Positions 14,968-21,466 of a DNA stretch of 33,244 nucleotides are shown here, piece by piece. The translations under genes were made by a program, and so were the position numbers. Below the pieces are notes generated by a model that was not told the DNA's origin, made no database searches, and saw only the letters and a program-made list of their open reading frames with translations. Source of the stretch: an uncultured Caulobacter sp. (GTDB lineage Bacteria > Pseudomonadota > Alphaproteobacteria > Caulobacterales > Caulobacteraceae); contig CAKZJK010000096.1 of the NCBI GenBank assembly GCA_936942565.1, forward strand, positions 1 through 33,244, given 5' to 3'. Position 1 is the first letter of the stretch. Each line of letters opens with the position of its first letter.

Positions 14968-15997
14968 TCGCTACGCGGATAGCGAAGATGTTATAAACAT
15001 TGATGTTGCGTTCAAGATATTTGCAACTGGGTCGTCATATATTGATCTAGAAGAATATCTTGGCGTTGAAAATGTATCATATATCAGGGGTATTCTGAAA
15101 AAGAACTATTTCGTGAATTTGTACTCAAACTATGGATACATACTGGCGTTTTTGGTTGCTATATTTGCATTGATATTAATTTTGCGGGGCGGCGATTATG
15201 AGGTTATCTATCTATTTTCGCTCGCTTCTCTAGCTGTGGTTTTTGCTGTTGCGATATGCATACAGATCTTTCCGCAGTTTCCGGCCGATGATGATCTTGT
15301 GAGCCAAAGCCCGCCAGCTAAGCGTGGCGCGATGTCTGTCTTAATTGAATTCAAGACGTTGCTGGCGAATGGAAGTGTTCTTGTTTACGAGAAAAGCGAC
15401 AAGAACGTAAAAAATATAAGAAAAATAAGGAATTCGGATCGGTTTAAACAAGAATGTGGAGTGGTTTGGATAATAAAATCTATGTTTCCTGGCTTGCCGA
15501 TTAAAACCCTCTTTGGAAAATTTATTGAGGGAAAGCTGGTGGTGCGCCGTGATGATGTAGTGCATAGGGTTGAAAATATAAAAAGTGTTTATGGTGATGA
15601 TTACAGCATTTTATTGAGGGCGGTTTCGAACCCAAGGCAGATAAAATTGTTCAATTCTGCTGAAATTGATGCGCTGGAGAGAATATTCTCAAAGGTGGAT
15701 CTCATGGATAATCCATCTGTGGTCATATTTAAGATATATCGGATGCACCTTCATTTGAGATCTCAAAATAAGCGGTACTCTGCTGCGGATATTGGTGCGG
15801 CTTGTGATTACGACCCCGCGAGGGTCGAGAAGGTTCTTCGGGGTAAATATCCCGCTCTCTCGAGAAGGTTGAAGCAGGCCGTCGAGCGAGCTTCCGTTCC
15901 ACCTCAAACCGCTCCACGGCTTGGTTCGGGGGGGCGACCTCCTCAACCAGGGGGCCAGAGCCACTATCCGGTTAAGGCGTGTTTGCATCGTCGCTGA
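14939..15997 (+). CDS. AT-rich two-helix membrane protein of unknown function
   Basis: I do not recognise this 352-residue protein. Two adjacent hydrophobic helices (about 67-83 and 88-110) are flanked by a soluble N-terminal domain and a basic C-terminal cytosolic-type domain. A segment near 300-335 (RYSAADIGAACDYDPARVEKVLRG) looks helical and could be a small helix-turn-helix. The coding DNA from 14960 to about 15780 is strikingly AT-rich, with codon use unlike everything around it, so it is a recent acquisition from a different donor. The start overlaps the end of the integrase gene, an accessory-cargo position. From about 15800 composition returns to high GC and the last 40 residues are Pro/Gly/Arg-rich, as if the gene read through into foreign sequence. 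Confidence 0.6.
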   Translation: MTNRNPAIHNRYADSEDVINIDVAFKIFATGSSYIDLEEYLGVENVSYIRGILKKNYFVNLYSNYGYILAFLVAIFALILILRGGDYEVIYLFSLASLAVVFAVAICIQIFPQFPADDDLVSQSPPAKRGAMSVLIEFKTLLANGSVLVYEKSDKNVKNIRKIRNSDRFKQECGVVWIIKSMFPGLPIKTLFGKFIEGKLVVRRDDVVHRVENIKSVYGDDYSILLRAVSNPRQIKLFNSAEIDALERIFSKVDLMDNPSVVIFKIYRMHLHLRSQNKRYSAADIGAACDYDPARVEKVLRGKYPALSRRLKQAVERASVPPQTAPRLGSGGRPPQPGGQSHYPVKACLHRR

Positions 15998-16103
15998 CGG
16001 GAGGAGAGCTCCGCGTGTCAGGCGGGGGCAATCCTGGAACCGATCGAGGCCCATGAGCAGCCGCTCAACATCATCATAGATGGGTGGAATGCGGTCCTTA
16101 TGG

Positions 16104-16352
16104 CTAGTCGCCAAAGGCCTCTGCATCAAACGGGATGGATGGACCTAGCGCTGTAGCGAACTTTTCACCCAAGCAAACGGAATGGGCGAATAGCTCTTGG
16201 GCTGGTGGATCTTTACTAACCCACATCGCCACCAATGCGATGGAAACCGCGCCGATATCGGACTCGGGGATCGCCTGTTCGCAGAAACAACAGATCGCCA
16301 AAGCGCCCTCCATGGATCGGGGCAACCTGTCATTCGCGAGCCGTAGCTGCAA
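16104..16352 (-). CDS. Small cysteine-containing hypothetical protein (82 aa)
   Basis: This short minus-strand gene has a protein-like composition. An AICCFCEQAIPESD segment (about residues 19-32) gives a Cys-x-x-Cys knuckle, and ELFAHSVCLGEKF (about 53-65) supplies a His and Cys, so a small zinc-binding domain is plausible. The short protein type CFCxxxI...QELFxHxxCL recurs as hypothetical proteins in alphaproteobacteria from my general recollection. The start may be the ATG at 16352 or the one at 16313; neither has a good ribosome binding site. It is divergent from the gene at 16420. No function can be given. Confidence 0.5.
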   Translation of the reverse strand: MQLRLANDRLPRSMEGALAICCFCEQAIPESDIGAVSIALVAMWVSKDPPAQELFAHSVCLGEKFATALGPSIPFDAEAFGD

Positions 16353-16419
16353 TGTCCGTCTAGGGTAGTGAGCCGAACTTCGGGTTGAGCATAGCTAATG
16401 CGGCGGCCTATCATCGGGC

Positions 16420-16890
16420 ATGGCTGACGTGGTGGAAATTACGATCCAGGCGAGCGGGGCCGGCTGGGCGGACTACGTGCTGGTCCTTGGTTCTCAAACC
16501 TTCAGCATGGATGGCGTGAGCTATTGTTCCGACGCGCTGGGGGATCTGCTGCGTGCGGCATTGCAACTGGCGGCGGGCGGCCGCGAAGCGAACTGCGCCT
16601 TTGATCGCGAGCCCTACGAGTGGCGGCTGAACCTCCAAGTCGACGTGGACCCTGAGCGTCTGTTTCTGCGCGTTTTGGAGTTTCCGGATTTTCAGAAGCA
16701 ATCTCCGACTGAGACGGGAGAGGTCTGCTTTCGAGGTGAGTGCGGGACGCGTGATTTCACCTTGGCCGTTGAGCGCGCGGCAGTCGCCCTGCTCAATGAA
16801 AAGGGCGATGCTGGCTACCGCGATTGGTGGAACATGCCATTTCCAAGCGCCGCTCTGAGAGCGCTCCAAGCCGCCCATGCTGGCGACTGA
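16420..16890 (+). CDS. Hypothetical protein (156 aa)
   Basis: This is a soluble 156-residue protein of high-GC codon use with no signal peptide or TM helix. A beta-rich N-terminal half contains EWRLNLQVDVDPERLFLRVLEF (about residues 67-88) and is followed by GTRDFTLAVERAAVALLNEKG (about 108-128). This pattern of alternating strands followed by a helix is reminiscent of small polymorphic-toxin immunity proteins, but no specific family is recognised. A HEAT-like gene follows 60 bp downstream in the same direction, so the two may be co-transcribed. Confidence 0.6.
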   Translation: MADVVEITIQASGAGWADYVLVLGSQTFSMDGVSYCSDALGDLLRAALQLAAGGREANCAFDREPYEWRLNLQVDVDPERLFLRVLEFPDFQKQSPTETGEVCFRGECGTRDFTLAVERAAVALLNEKGDAGYRDWWNMPFPSAALRALQAAHAGD

Positions 16891-16950
16891 TATGGGTGGG
16901 AAGCCGCCACGGGATAGCGCCGCTTCCTGGAACGGGTTACCGATGGCGAC

Positions 16951-17970
16951 ATGCTCTCCAGGTTGATCAGCCTTATCTTTCACAGAACGAAAGCTCCCGC
17001 CCGGGAGGACGATTTCGATGTAGACGCATTCATTGCCTCTACCTCGCCGCTGACATGGGAAGACGTGTCCCGAAAACTAGCGGCTCTATCCCGCGCGCGT
17101 CCCGAGGATGTCATCCATGTCGGGCCAGAACTCTGCGCGCCCCTTTTCCGCCAGTATACCGACGCGCGACCCCGTGCGATGGCGCTAATGCGCCAGCATC
17201 CTCGCCTTGCCTGGCTGCTGATTTTCCACTCGAACGGAAGAGTTCGCGAGCCTGCGCTGCGAGCGCTGACCGAGCCGCCCGCGACGGCTTCGGAGTTCAT
17301 CGCCATCACCCTACGGCTCAACGATTGGGTTTCGGTCGTTCGAGCCTCAGCGCGCGAAGCGGCATCCCGGCTTTTTCCGCTCACCTCTCCCGACGTCGTG
17401 GCCGCCGCTGCGCCATATCTCTTAGCCCGGCGCTTCATGTGGACCCGTTGGGACGATGAATCCGGCGTCCTGGACGACGCGCTGGCGAGACCCGATGTCG
17501 CCGAGCACCTCAGTGGGAGCATAGGTGAGCTCAGAACTGGCCCAGGCGGGAGCATCTTGAGAATGGCCGCTCGATTTCCGTCGCTAGATCCTTACCTGCC
17601 AGACTTGGTCCGGCACGCGCGACATCCGTCGGTAAGAGCGGTGGCTCTCGATATGCTCGTCTCCGGCCAAGCTCGCTGGACGACCGGTTTTGATTGGGCA
17701 TGGGTCGACAAGACGTATGGAATCCGGAAGCGAGTAGCGGTGACCGCTACCCGGCCCCTCAGCCGAACCCACGACGTCGAAACCTTGATCCGCGATGCGC
17801 TCACGGATCGCTTTGCGGCGGTTCGTAAGGTCGCCGCCGATGCCCTCTACGAAAAACGGGGGACCATCGGCGACGCCTTGATGCTCGCCAGATCGATGCT
17901 CGGCGATCCAAGCCGCGCGGTAAGAGAGCGAGCGGAGTTTCTCGTCCGTCGCCTTTCGGAAGCACACTAG
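16951..17970 (+). CDS. HEAT-repeat-like hypothetical protein (339 aa)
   Basis: The 339-residue protein is almost all helical, with HEAT-like repeats: RVREPALRALTE (near 97-108), DWVSVVRASAREAASRLF (near 124-141), HPSVRAVALDMLVSG (near 226-240), DRFAAVRKVAADALYEK (near 287-303) and DPSRAVRERAEFLVRRL (near 319-335). Such solenoids usually mediate protein-protein contacts. A hydrophobic first ten residues (LSRLISLIF) precede the solenoid. The start at ATG 16951 is not backed by a clear ribosome binding site. It lies in the element's variable stretch between the integrase and the mobilization module, downstream of another hypothetical gene. The function is unknown. Confidence 0.65.
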   Translation: MLSRLISLIFHRTKAPAREDDFDVDAFIASTSPLTWEDVSRKLAALSRARPEDVIHVGPELCAPLFRQYTDARPRAMALMRQHPRLAWLLIFHSNGRVREPALRALTEPPATASEFIAITLRLNDWVSVVRASAREAASRLFPLTSPDVVAAAAPYLLARRFMWTRWDDESGVLDDALARPDVAEHLSGSIGELRTGPGGSILRMAARFPSLDPYLPDLVRHARHPSVRAVALDMLVSGQARWTTGFDWAWVDKTYGIRKRVAVTATRPLSRTHDVETLIRDALTDRFAAVRKVAADALYEKRGTIGDALMLARSMLGDPSRAVRERAEFLVRRLSEAH

Positions 17971-18247
17971 ACGTCCGTTCAGGGTCGAAAGCGGGAAATG
18001 ATACCTGGCCTGGAAGTTGACCTTCAACGTGTCCAACCGCATCGCGCGGACTGACCAGCAAGTTTGGTGTTGGCCGTCCAGTCGGCTGCCGCGGTGTGGT
18101 AAGTCATTGAATTTAAAGAAAGTCCGTTTTTGTCCGGAATGAAGCAGGGGAATCTGCCTCGATCCGGAGAAGTCTGACTTAATCCCCTAGCGGCTCCTAT
18201 CCAGCACGTGACCCTCGTCGCACCCACTAGCGACATCAGGTCACCAC
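17971..18247. promoter_or_regulatory. Intergenic region upstream of the mobilization module
   Basis: This 277-bp gap contains an AT-rich stretch at about 18100-18140 that probably carries the promoter for the AlpA-like gene. The 12-mer taagtcattgaa at 18101-18112 also occurs at 30733-30744, 6 bp inside the right att repeat. No gene is supported here. A clear -35/-10 pair could not be fixed by eye. Confidence 0.35.
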
Positions 18248-18496
18248 ATGAACCTTCTCACTTCCTCGCAGGTGATGCAGATCACCGGTATTGGCTGCCG
18301 TTCCACCCTTTGGCGGGCGGTCAGGGCCAATCGGTTTCCGTCTCCACTTGTCCTCGGCGCCAGGAGCATCCGCTGGCGCGTTGACGAAGTGGAGGGCTGG
18401 ATCAATTCCCGCCCTCGTCGTCAGTATCTGTCTGGCCAGACCTCAAGCGCCTGCGGCGCCCCGCGCGACGCATTCGACAACTCGGGGGAGGGCTGA
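18248..18496 (+). CDS. AlpA-family DNA-binding regulator / excisionase-like
   Basis: This 82-residue protein has the AlpA/MerR-like winged-helix of phage and element regulators: LLTSSQVMQITGIGCRSTLWRAV with the helix-turn-helix at about residues 5-27, then FPSPLVLGARSIRWRVDEVEGWI (31-53), the wing and last helix. AlpA proteins activate or repress integrase genes or act as excision factors on integrative elements. It leads a compact plus-strand series with the winged-helix gene 2 bases downstream. It may control excision of the element by binding near the ends or upstream of the mobilization genes; that role is inferred. Confidence 0.85.
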   Translation: MNLLTSSQVMQITGIGCRSTLWRAVRANRFPSPLVLGARSIRWRVDEVEGWINSRPRRQYLSGQTSSACGAPRDAFDNSGEG

Positions 18497-18498
18497 CC

Positions 18499-19032
18499 AT
18501 GAGCCTTCCCAAGCCTTCGCCTGAACTCAGCCGCCGATTTGCCGCCGCCAAGTTCATTTGGATCCGCAGTGTCGCCTCGGATCCCTCGGTTGGCGGTCTA
18601 GCCTGTCGCGTTGCGGCAATTCTGCTGGACTTCTTCCAGGTAACCGACGCCACGGCCTGGCCATCTCAGCAGTTGCTCGCCCGTCATGCTGGCGTTACCC
18701 CGCGAGCCTTGCGTGACGCGATCCGTCGGCTTGAAGTCGCCGGCTATCTCACGGTTACGCGGCCGGGCCGTAACCGAGTGAACCGCTATCGCCTGACGTT
18801 ACCCACAGAACCATCCACAGGGGCGGGCCGGCGGGCTTTCGGGAGGAAAAATGGCGCGCGGAACGCGACGCAGAATTTCCCCCGAATCCTTGAACAGAAT
18901 CCATCCCCCCTTGCCCCCCAAGCGCCCATTACGCCCGAGGTCCGCGAGGCGATCCGCGACGGAATGAACGACCTGATTGGCAAGCTTGGCGGTCGCCAAG
19001 CCGATCGGGCGAAAGGAGAGGGGAATGTCTGA
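18499..19032 (+). CDS. Winged-helix replication/transfer-associated protein
   Basis: The 177-residue protein has a winged helix near residues 52-98: TAWPSQQLLARHAGVTPRAL and RDAIRRLEVAGYLTVTRPG, then RNRVNRYRLT. This is the HTH_36-like arrangement seen in replication-initiator-like and regulatory proteins of plasmids and integrative elements. The tail after residue 105 is low-complexity and basic, with a short helix near 143-165. It begins 2 bases after the AlpA-like stop and overlaps the start of the next gene, so it is clearly in an operon. It may help initiate element replication or regulate transfer; the sequence does not decide which. Confidence 0.7.
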   Translation: MSLPKPSPELSRRFAAAKFIWIRSVASDPSVGGLACRVAAILLDFFQVTDATAWPSQQLLARHAGVTPRALRDAIRRLEVAGYLTVTRPGRNRVNRYRLTLPTEPSTGAGRRAFGRKNGARNATQNFPRILEQNPSPLAPQAPITPEVREAIRDGMNDLIGKLGGRQADRAKGEGNV

Positions 19033-19783
19033 GTTCAACGCGGACCACGACTTCGGCCCTCCAGCTCTCCCGGCTGGCACTCCTTCCGGCGCTCAGCGGC
19101 GGACGGCTGAGTTCGACTTCGACGCCAATGTCGAAGCCGCCAAGCAGGATGCTGAAGCCGCCCAACTAGCTTTGTCGATGACCCAGATCCTGGGCGCTCA
19201 GCACGAGATCAAGGCCGCTCTCCAGCGCTTCGATGTCGTGGCTGCCACTCGGGAGAAGAACGAGGCGCAGCGCGCAGCCGCCCTGTCCAAGTTGCTGATC
19301 AGCCCTGCTGATCTCGCCAAGGCTGCCTACGCCGGCGCCCAGTCCGGCATGGCGGGAATTCTGAACGAGGTTGTTCAGCGGGTCGAAGGAACGGGGCGCA
19401 GCATCGCGGCGGTCGAGGAGCGAATGCGGCGTGACGACCACAGACGCGACGGGGAGAGGCGTCGATGGGTAAACGCCGCGATGTATTCCGCCATTGGCGG
19501 CGCCGTCGCCATCCTCGTGGCGGGCGTCGGCGGCTACATCGTCGGAAGGAACGCGGGGGCGGCTAACGGCTATGCCATCGCGCGTGATGAGATCGCCGCC
19601 GTGAGCTGGGCGAATACCGCCAACGGCGTGTTCGCTCGCCAGCTCGACCGCGACGGCTCACTGCAACAGATACGCGATTGCTCAGGGCAACAGTGGCGGA
19701 TCCAGAAGGTGAAGGGCCGGCGCGTCTGCTTCGCTGGCGATGCGCCTCCTGGGCAGTCGCTCCAAGGCTGGTACGTGCCATGA
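19025..19783 (+). CDS. Coiled-coil, single-TM protein of the mobilization module (DUF6118-like)
   Basis: The 252-residue protein has a charged, helical N-terminal half likely to form coiled coil (about residues 35-90 and 110-148), one TM helix (about 151-175, AMYSAIGGAVAILVAGVGG) and a roughly 75-residue distal domain with two cysteines near the end (RDCSGQQW and RRVCFAG). This layout and its place just before relaxase genes resemble proteins labelled DUF6118 beside Ti-type relaxases in alphaproteobacteria. That match is from memory and only architectural. The ATG at 19025 has a GGAGAGG ribosome binding site and overlaps the upstream stop. It may anchor the relaxosome to the membrane. Confidence 0.65.
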   Translation: MSEFNADHDFGPPALPAGTPSGAQRRTAEFDFDANVEAAKQDAEAAQLALSMTQILGAQHEIKAALQRFDVVAATREKNEAQRAAALSKLLISPADLAKAAYAGAQSGMAGILNEVVQRVEGTGRSIAAVEERMRRDDHRRDGERRRWVNAAMYSAIGGAVAILVAGVGGYIVGRNAGAANGYAIARDEIAAVSWANTANGVFARQLDRDGSLQQIRDCSGQQWRIQKVKGRRVCFAGDAPPGQSLQGWYVP

Positions 19784-19817
19784 CCCAGGTCATCGGCCGT
19801 ACACAGCCAGGCGGGGT

Positions 19818-19934
19818 CCAGCGTCATGACGCTGGCTGGGGCGTGGGGCGAGTAGCCCCATTGCCGCGCAGCGGCAGGGTGCAGGGGCTCCGCCCTTGCC
19901 GCACGCATTGGGCACCAATGCTAAAGTGCGCCCT
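19818..19934. other. Origin of transfer (oriT), MOBQ/RSF1010 type
   Basis: The 212-bp gap between 19784 and 19994 holds a recognisable oriT. The sequence taaagtgcgccct at 19922-19934 matches the RSF1010 nic region TAAGTGCGCCCT with one inserted A; by analogy the nick falls between 19930 and 19931 (aagtgcg / ccctt). Directly before it is the inverted repeat cattgg-gca-ccaatg (19906-19920), the element a MOBQ relaxase binds next to nic. Further dyads lie upstream: the perfect palindrome ccagcgtcatgacgctgg (19818-19835) and tgccgc-gca-gcggca (19862-19876). The cognate MobA/MobL relaxase is 350 bp downstream. Confidence 0.85.
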
Positions 19935-19994
19935 TGGTCCTTCCGGCCCTTCGGGTGAGCCAGCGCGAAAGCTTCTGGATGGGAGGGCGCCGCT

Positions 19995-20267
19995 GTGACC
20001 CCAGCCCAAGAGCGTATCGAAAAGGCTCGCCGTAAGGTCGCCCAGGCCCAAGCCAGGCTCGAAGCGATCGCCGCCCGCGCCAACGCCCTCGAGCGAAAAG
20101 CCGACACCCGCCGGAAGATCATCCTCGGGGGCCTTTTGCTCGACGCCGCTGGCAAGGACGCGAGGTATGCCAGCGTCCTAACGGCTCTGATGCAGCGCAT
20201 TGGTCGTGAAGCCGATCGCCGCCCGTTCGCCGGTTGGTCGCCGCCGTCACCGTCGAGCACGGACTAG
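19995..20267 (+). CDS. TraD-like small mobilization protein (90 aa)
   Basis: This 90-residue basic, helical protein has the motif LERKADTRRKIILGGLLLDAA starting at residue 32 and split by the typical KxDTRRKxxLGGL core of the small TraD proteins (Ti-plasmid type) that accompany MobA/MobL relaxases. These are thought to be relaxosome accessory proteins, unrelated to the large coupling protein TraD of F. The start is a GTG at 19995 with a GGGAGG ribosome binding site at 19981-19986. It sits between oriT and the relaxase gene, which starts 10 bases downstream. Confidence 0.8.
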   Translation: MTPAQERIEKARRKVAQAQARLEAIAARANALERKADTRRKIILGGLLLDAAGKDARYASVLTALMQRIGREADRRPFAGWSPPSPSSTD

Positions 20268-20277
20268 CAGGCAAGCC

Positions 20278-21228
20278 ATGTCGATCTTTCACCTAACGGT
20301 GAGGTCGGTCTCTCGCGCCTCGGGCCGCAGCGCAGTCGCCGCTGCGGCCTATCGCGCTGGGGAGCGCTTGACCAACGACCGCGACGGCCGAACGCACGAC
20401 TACACGAACAAGCCGGTCGTGGAGGCCTTCATCCTCGCGCCCCCGGATGCTCCAGAGTGGTCACGCGACCGCGCCCGACTCTGGAACGCCGTGGAGGTGG
20501 CGGAGAAGCGCAAGGACGCCAAGGTCGCCCGCGAATATGAACTGGCGCTTCCCGCCGAGGTGGACGCCGCTGGACGCCGGCGCCTGGCGGAGACTTTCGG
20601 CTGGCGTCTGGTCGAGCGCTATGGCGTCGCGGTTGACGTGGCGATCCACCCGCCCAGCGAGGAGGGCGATCAGCGCAACCACCATGCTCATCTTCTGACG
20701 ACCACCCGGGCTATCGGGCCAACTGGTCTCGGGGCCAAGACCCGCGTGCTCGATGTCTCAAGCACCGCCTCCGTCGAGGTTGAAACGCTCCGGGAAGGCT
20801 GGGCGGATCTGGTCAACCAGGCGCTGGCGCGGGCCAACGTCCATGAGCGCGTCGATCACCGCAGCTTTGAGCGACAGGGTAAGGCGATCGAGCCGACGAT
20901 CAAGCTGGGGCCGATCGTGAGCGCAATAGAGCGGCGGGCGCGGGCGAGGGGAGGGGCTGGCGCTAGTATCCAGTCTGTTACGGAGCGCGGACGGTTCAAC
21001 GCCCTGCTGAAAGAGATGCGCAGTTTGTCGGCCTATATCGAGCGTGGGCGGTCGTTCTTGGAAGCCGAGCGTGGAAGGTTCCTGGCGACAGCGAAGGAGA
21101 TAGTGCAGTCGCCTGTAGCGAAGTTGCGTCGCGCCGTCGGTCAGATCGGCTGGGGTAACGGACGTGAGGGGTTGTCACGGCCAAAGCTGGAAGAGCAACG
21201 AACGAGGGGGAGAGGGCTTGAGCGCTAG
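20278..21228 (+). CDS. MobA/MobL family relaxase (MOBQ)
   Basis: The 316-residue relaxase opens with the family N-terminus SIFHLTVRSVSRASGRSAVAA and AAYRAGE, where Tyr25 is the likely nucleophile. Near residues 133-145 it has RNHHAHLLTTTR, the three-His metal motif (His135, His136, His138). It nicks one strand at oriT and stays bound to the 5' end. Ti-type TraA homologues carry a C-terminal helicase and exceed 1000 residues. This one stops after a roughly 100-residue basic helical tail, so it is relaxase-only, as expected for a mobilizable element that borrows a helper's secretion system. The start at 20278 has a weak AGGCAAG ribosome binding site. Confidence 0.92.
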   Translation: MSIFHLTVRSVSRASGRSAVAAAAYRAGERLTNDRDGRTHDYTNKPVVEAFILAPPDAPEWSRDRARLWNAVEVAEKRKDAKVAREYELALPAEVDAAGRRRLAETFGWRLVERYGVAVDVAIHPPSEEGDQRNHHAHLLTTTRAIGPTGLGAKTRVLDVSSTASVEVETLREGWADLVNQALARANVHERVDHRSFERQGKAIEPTIKLGPIVSAIERRARARGGAGASIQSVTERGRFNALLKEMRSLSAYIERGRSFLEAERGRFLATAKEIVQSPVAKLRRAVGQIGWGNGREGLSRPKLEEQRTRGRGLER

Positions 21229-21466
21229 CGCCAGTGTTCCTGCTGCGAACTGGGCTGGGTTGTCGTCACCCGACACCACCTGAGAAAGGCGGCCTTGCAC
21301 CAGGATGGCGGAGGCTACTCAAACTGACGCCGCTCTGGCTTCTAAGCGTCCCTGACACCTTGTGATTTACGATGTTTCTTGCTCAGGTGGCGCCGAAGGT
21401 GGAGGGGCTACCATTGGGCATTGTGAATAGCGTTCCTAAACGCTCGGCGCGATGCGTCACGCTGCG
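21229..21466. promoter_or_regulatory. Promoter region of the restriction operon with a dyad
   Basis: This 238-bp gap separates the mobilization module from hsdR. No gene is supported. The dyad agcgtt-ccta-aacgct (21429-21444) has perfect 6-bp arms and lies 23 bases before the ATG used here for hsdR, close enough to be an operator or an mRNA hairpin. The promoter of the operon should lie here, but no convincing -35/-10 pair was found by eye. Confidence 0.4.

Noticed and set aside
20278-21228. Relaxase as a truncated TraA
   Set aside because: No helicase remnants follow it, the gene ends cleanly, and relaxase-only MobA/MobL proteins are known, so truncation is not needed to explain its length.
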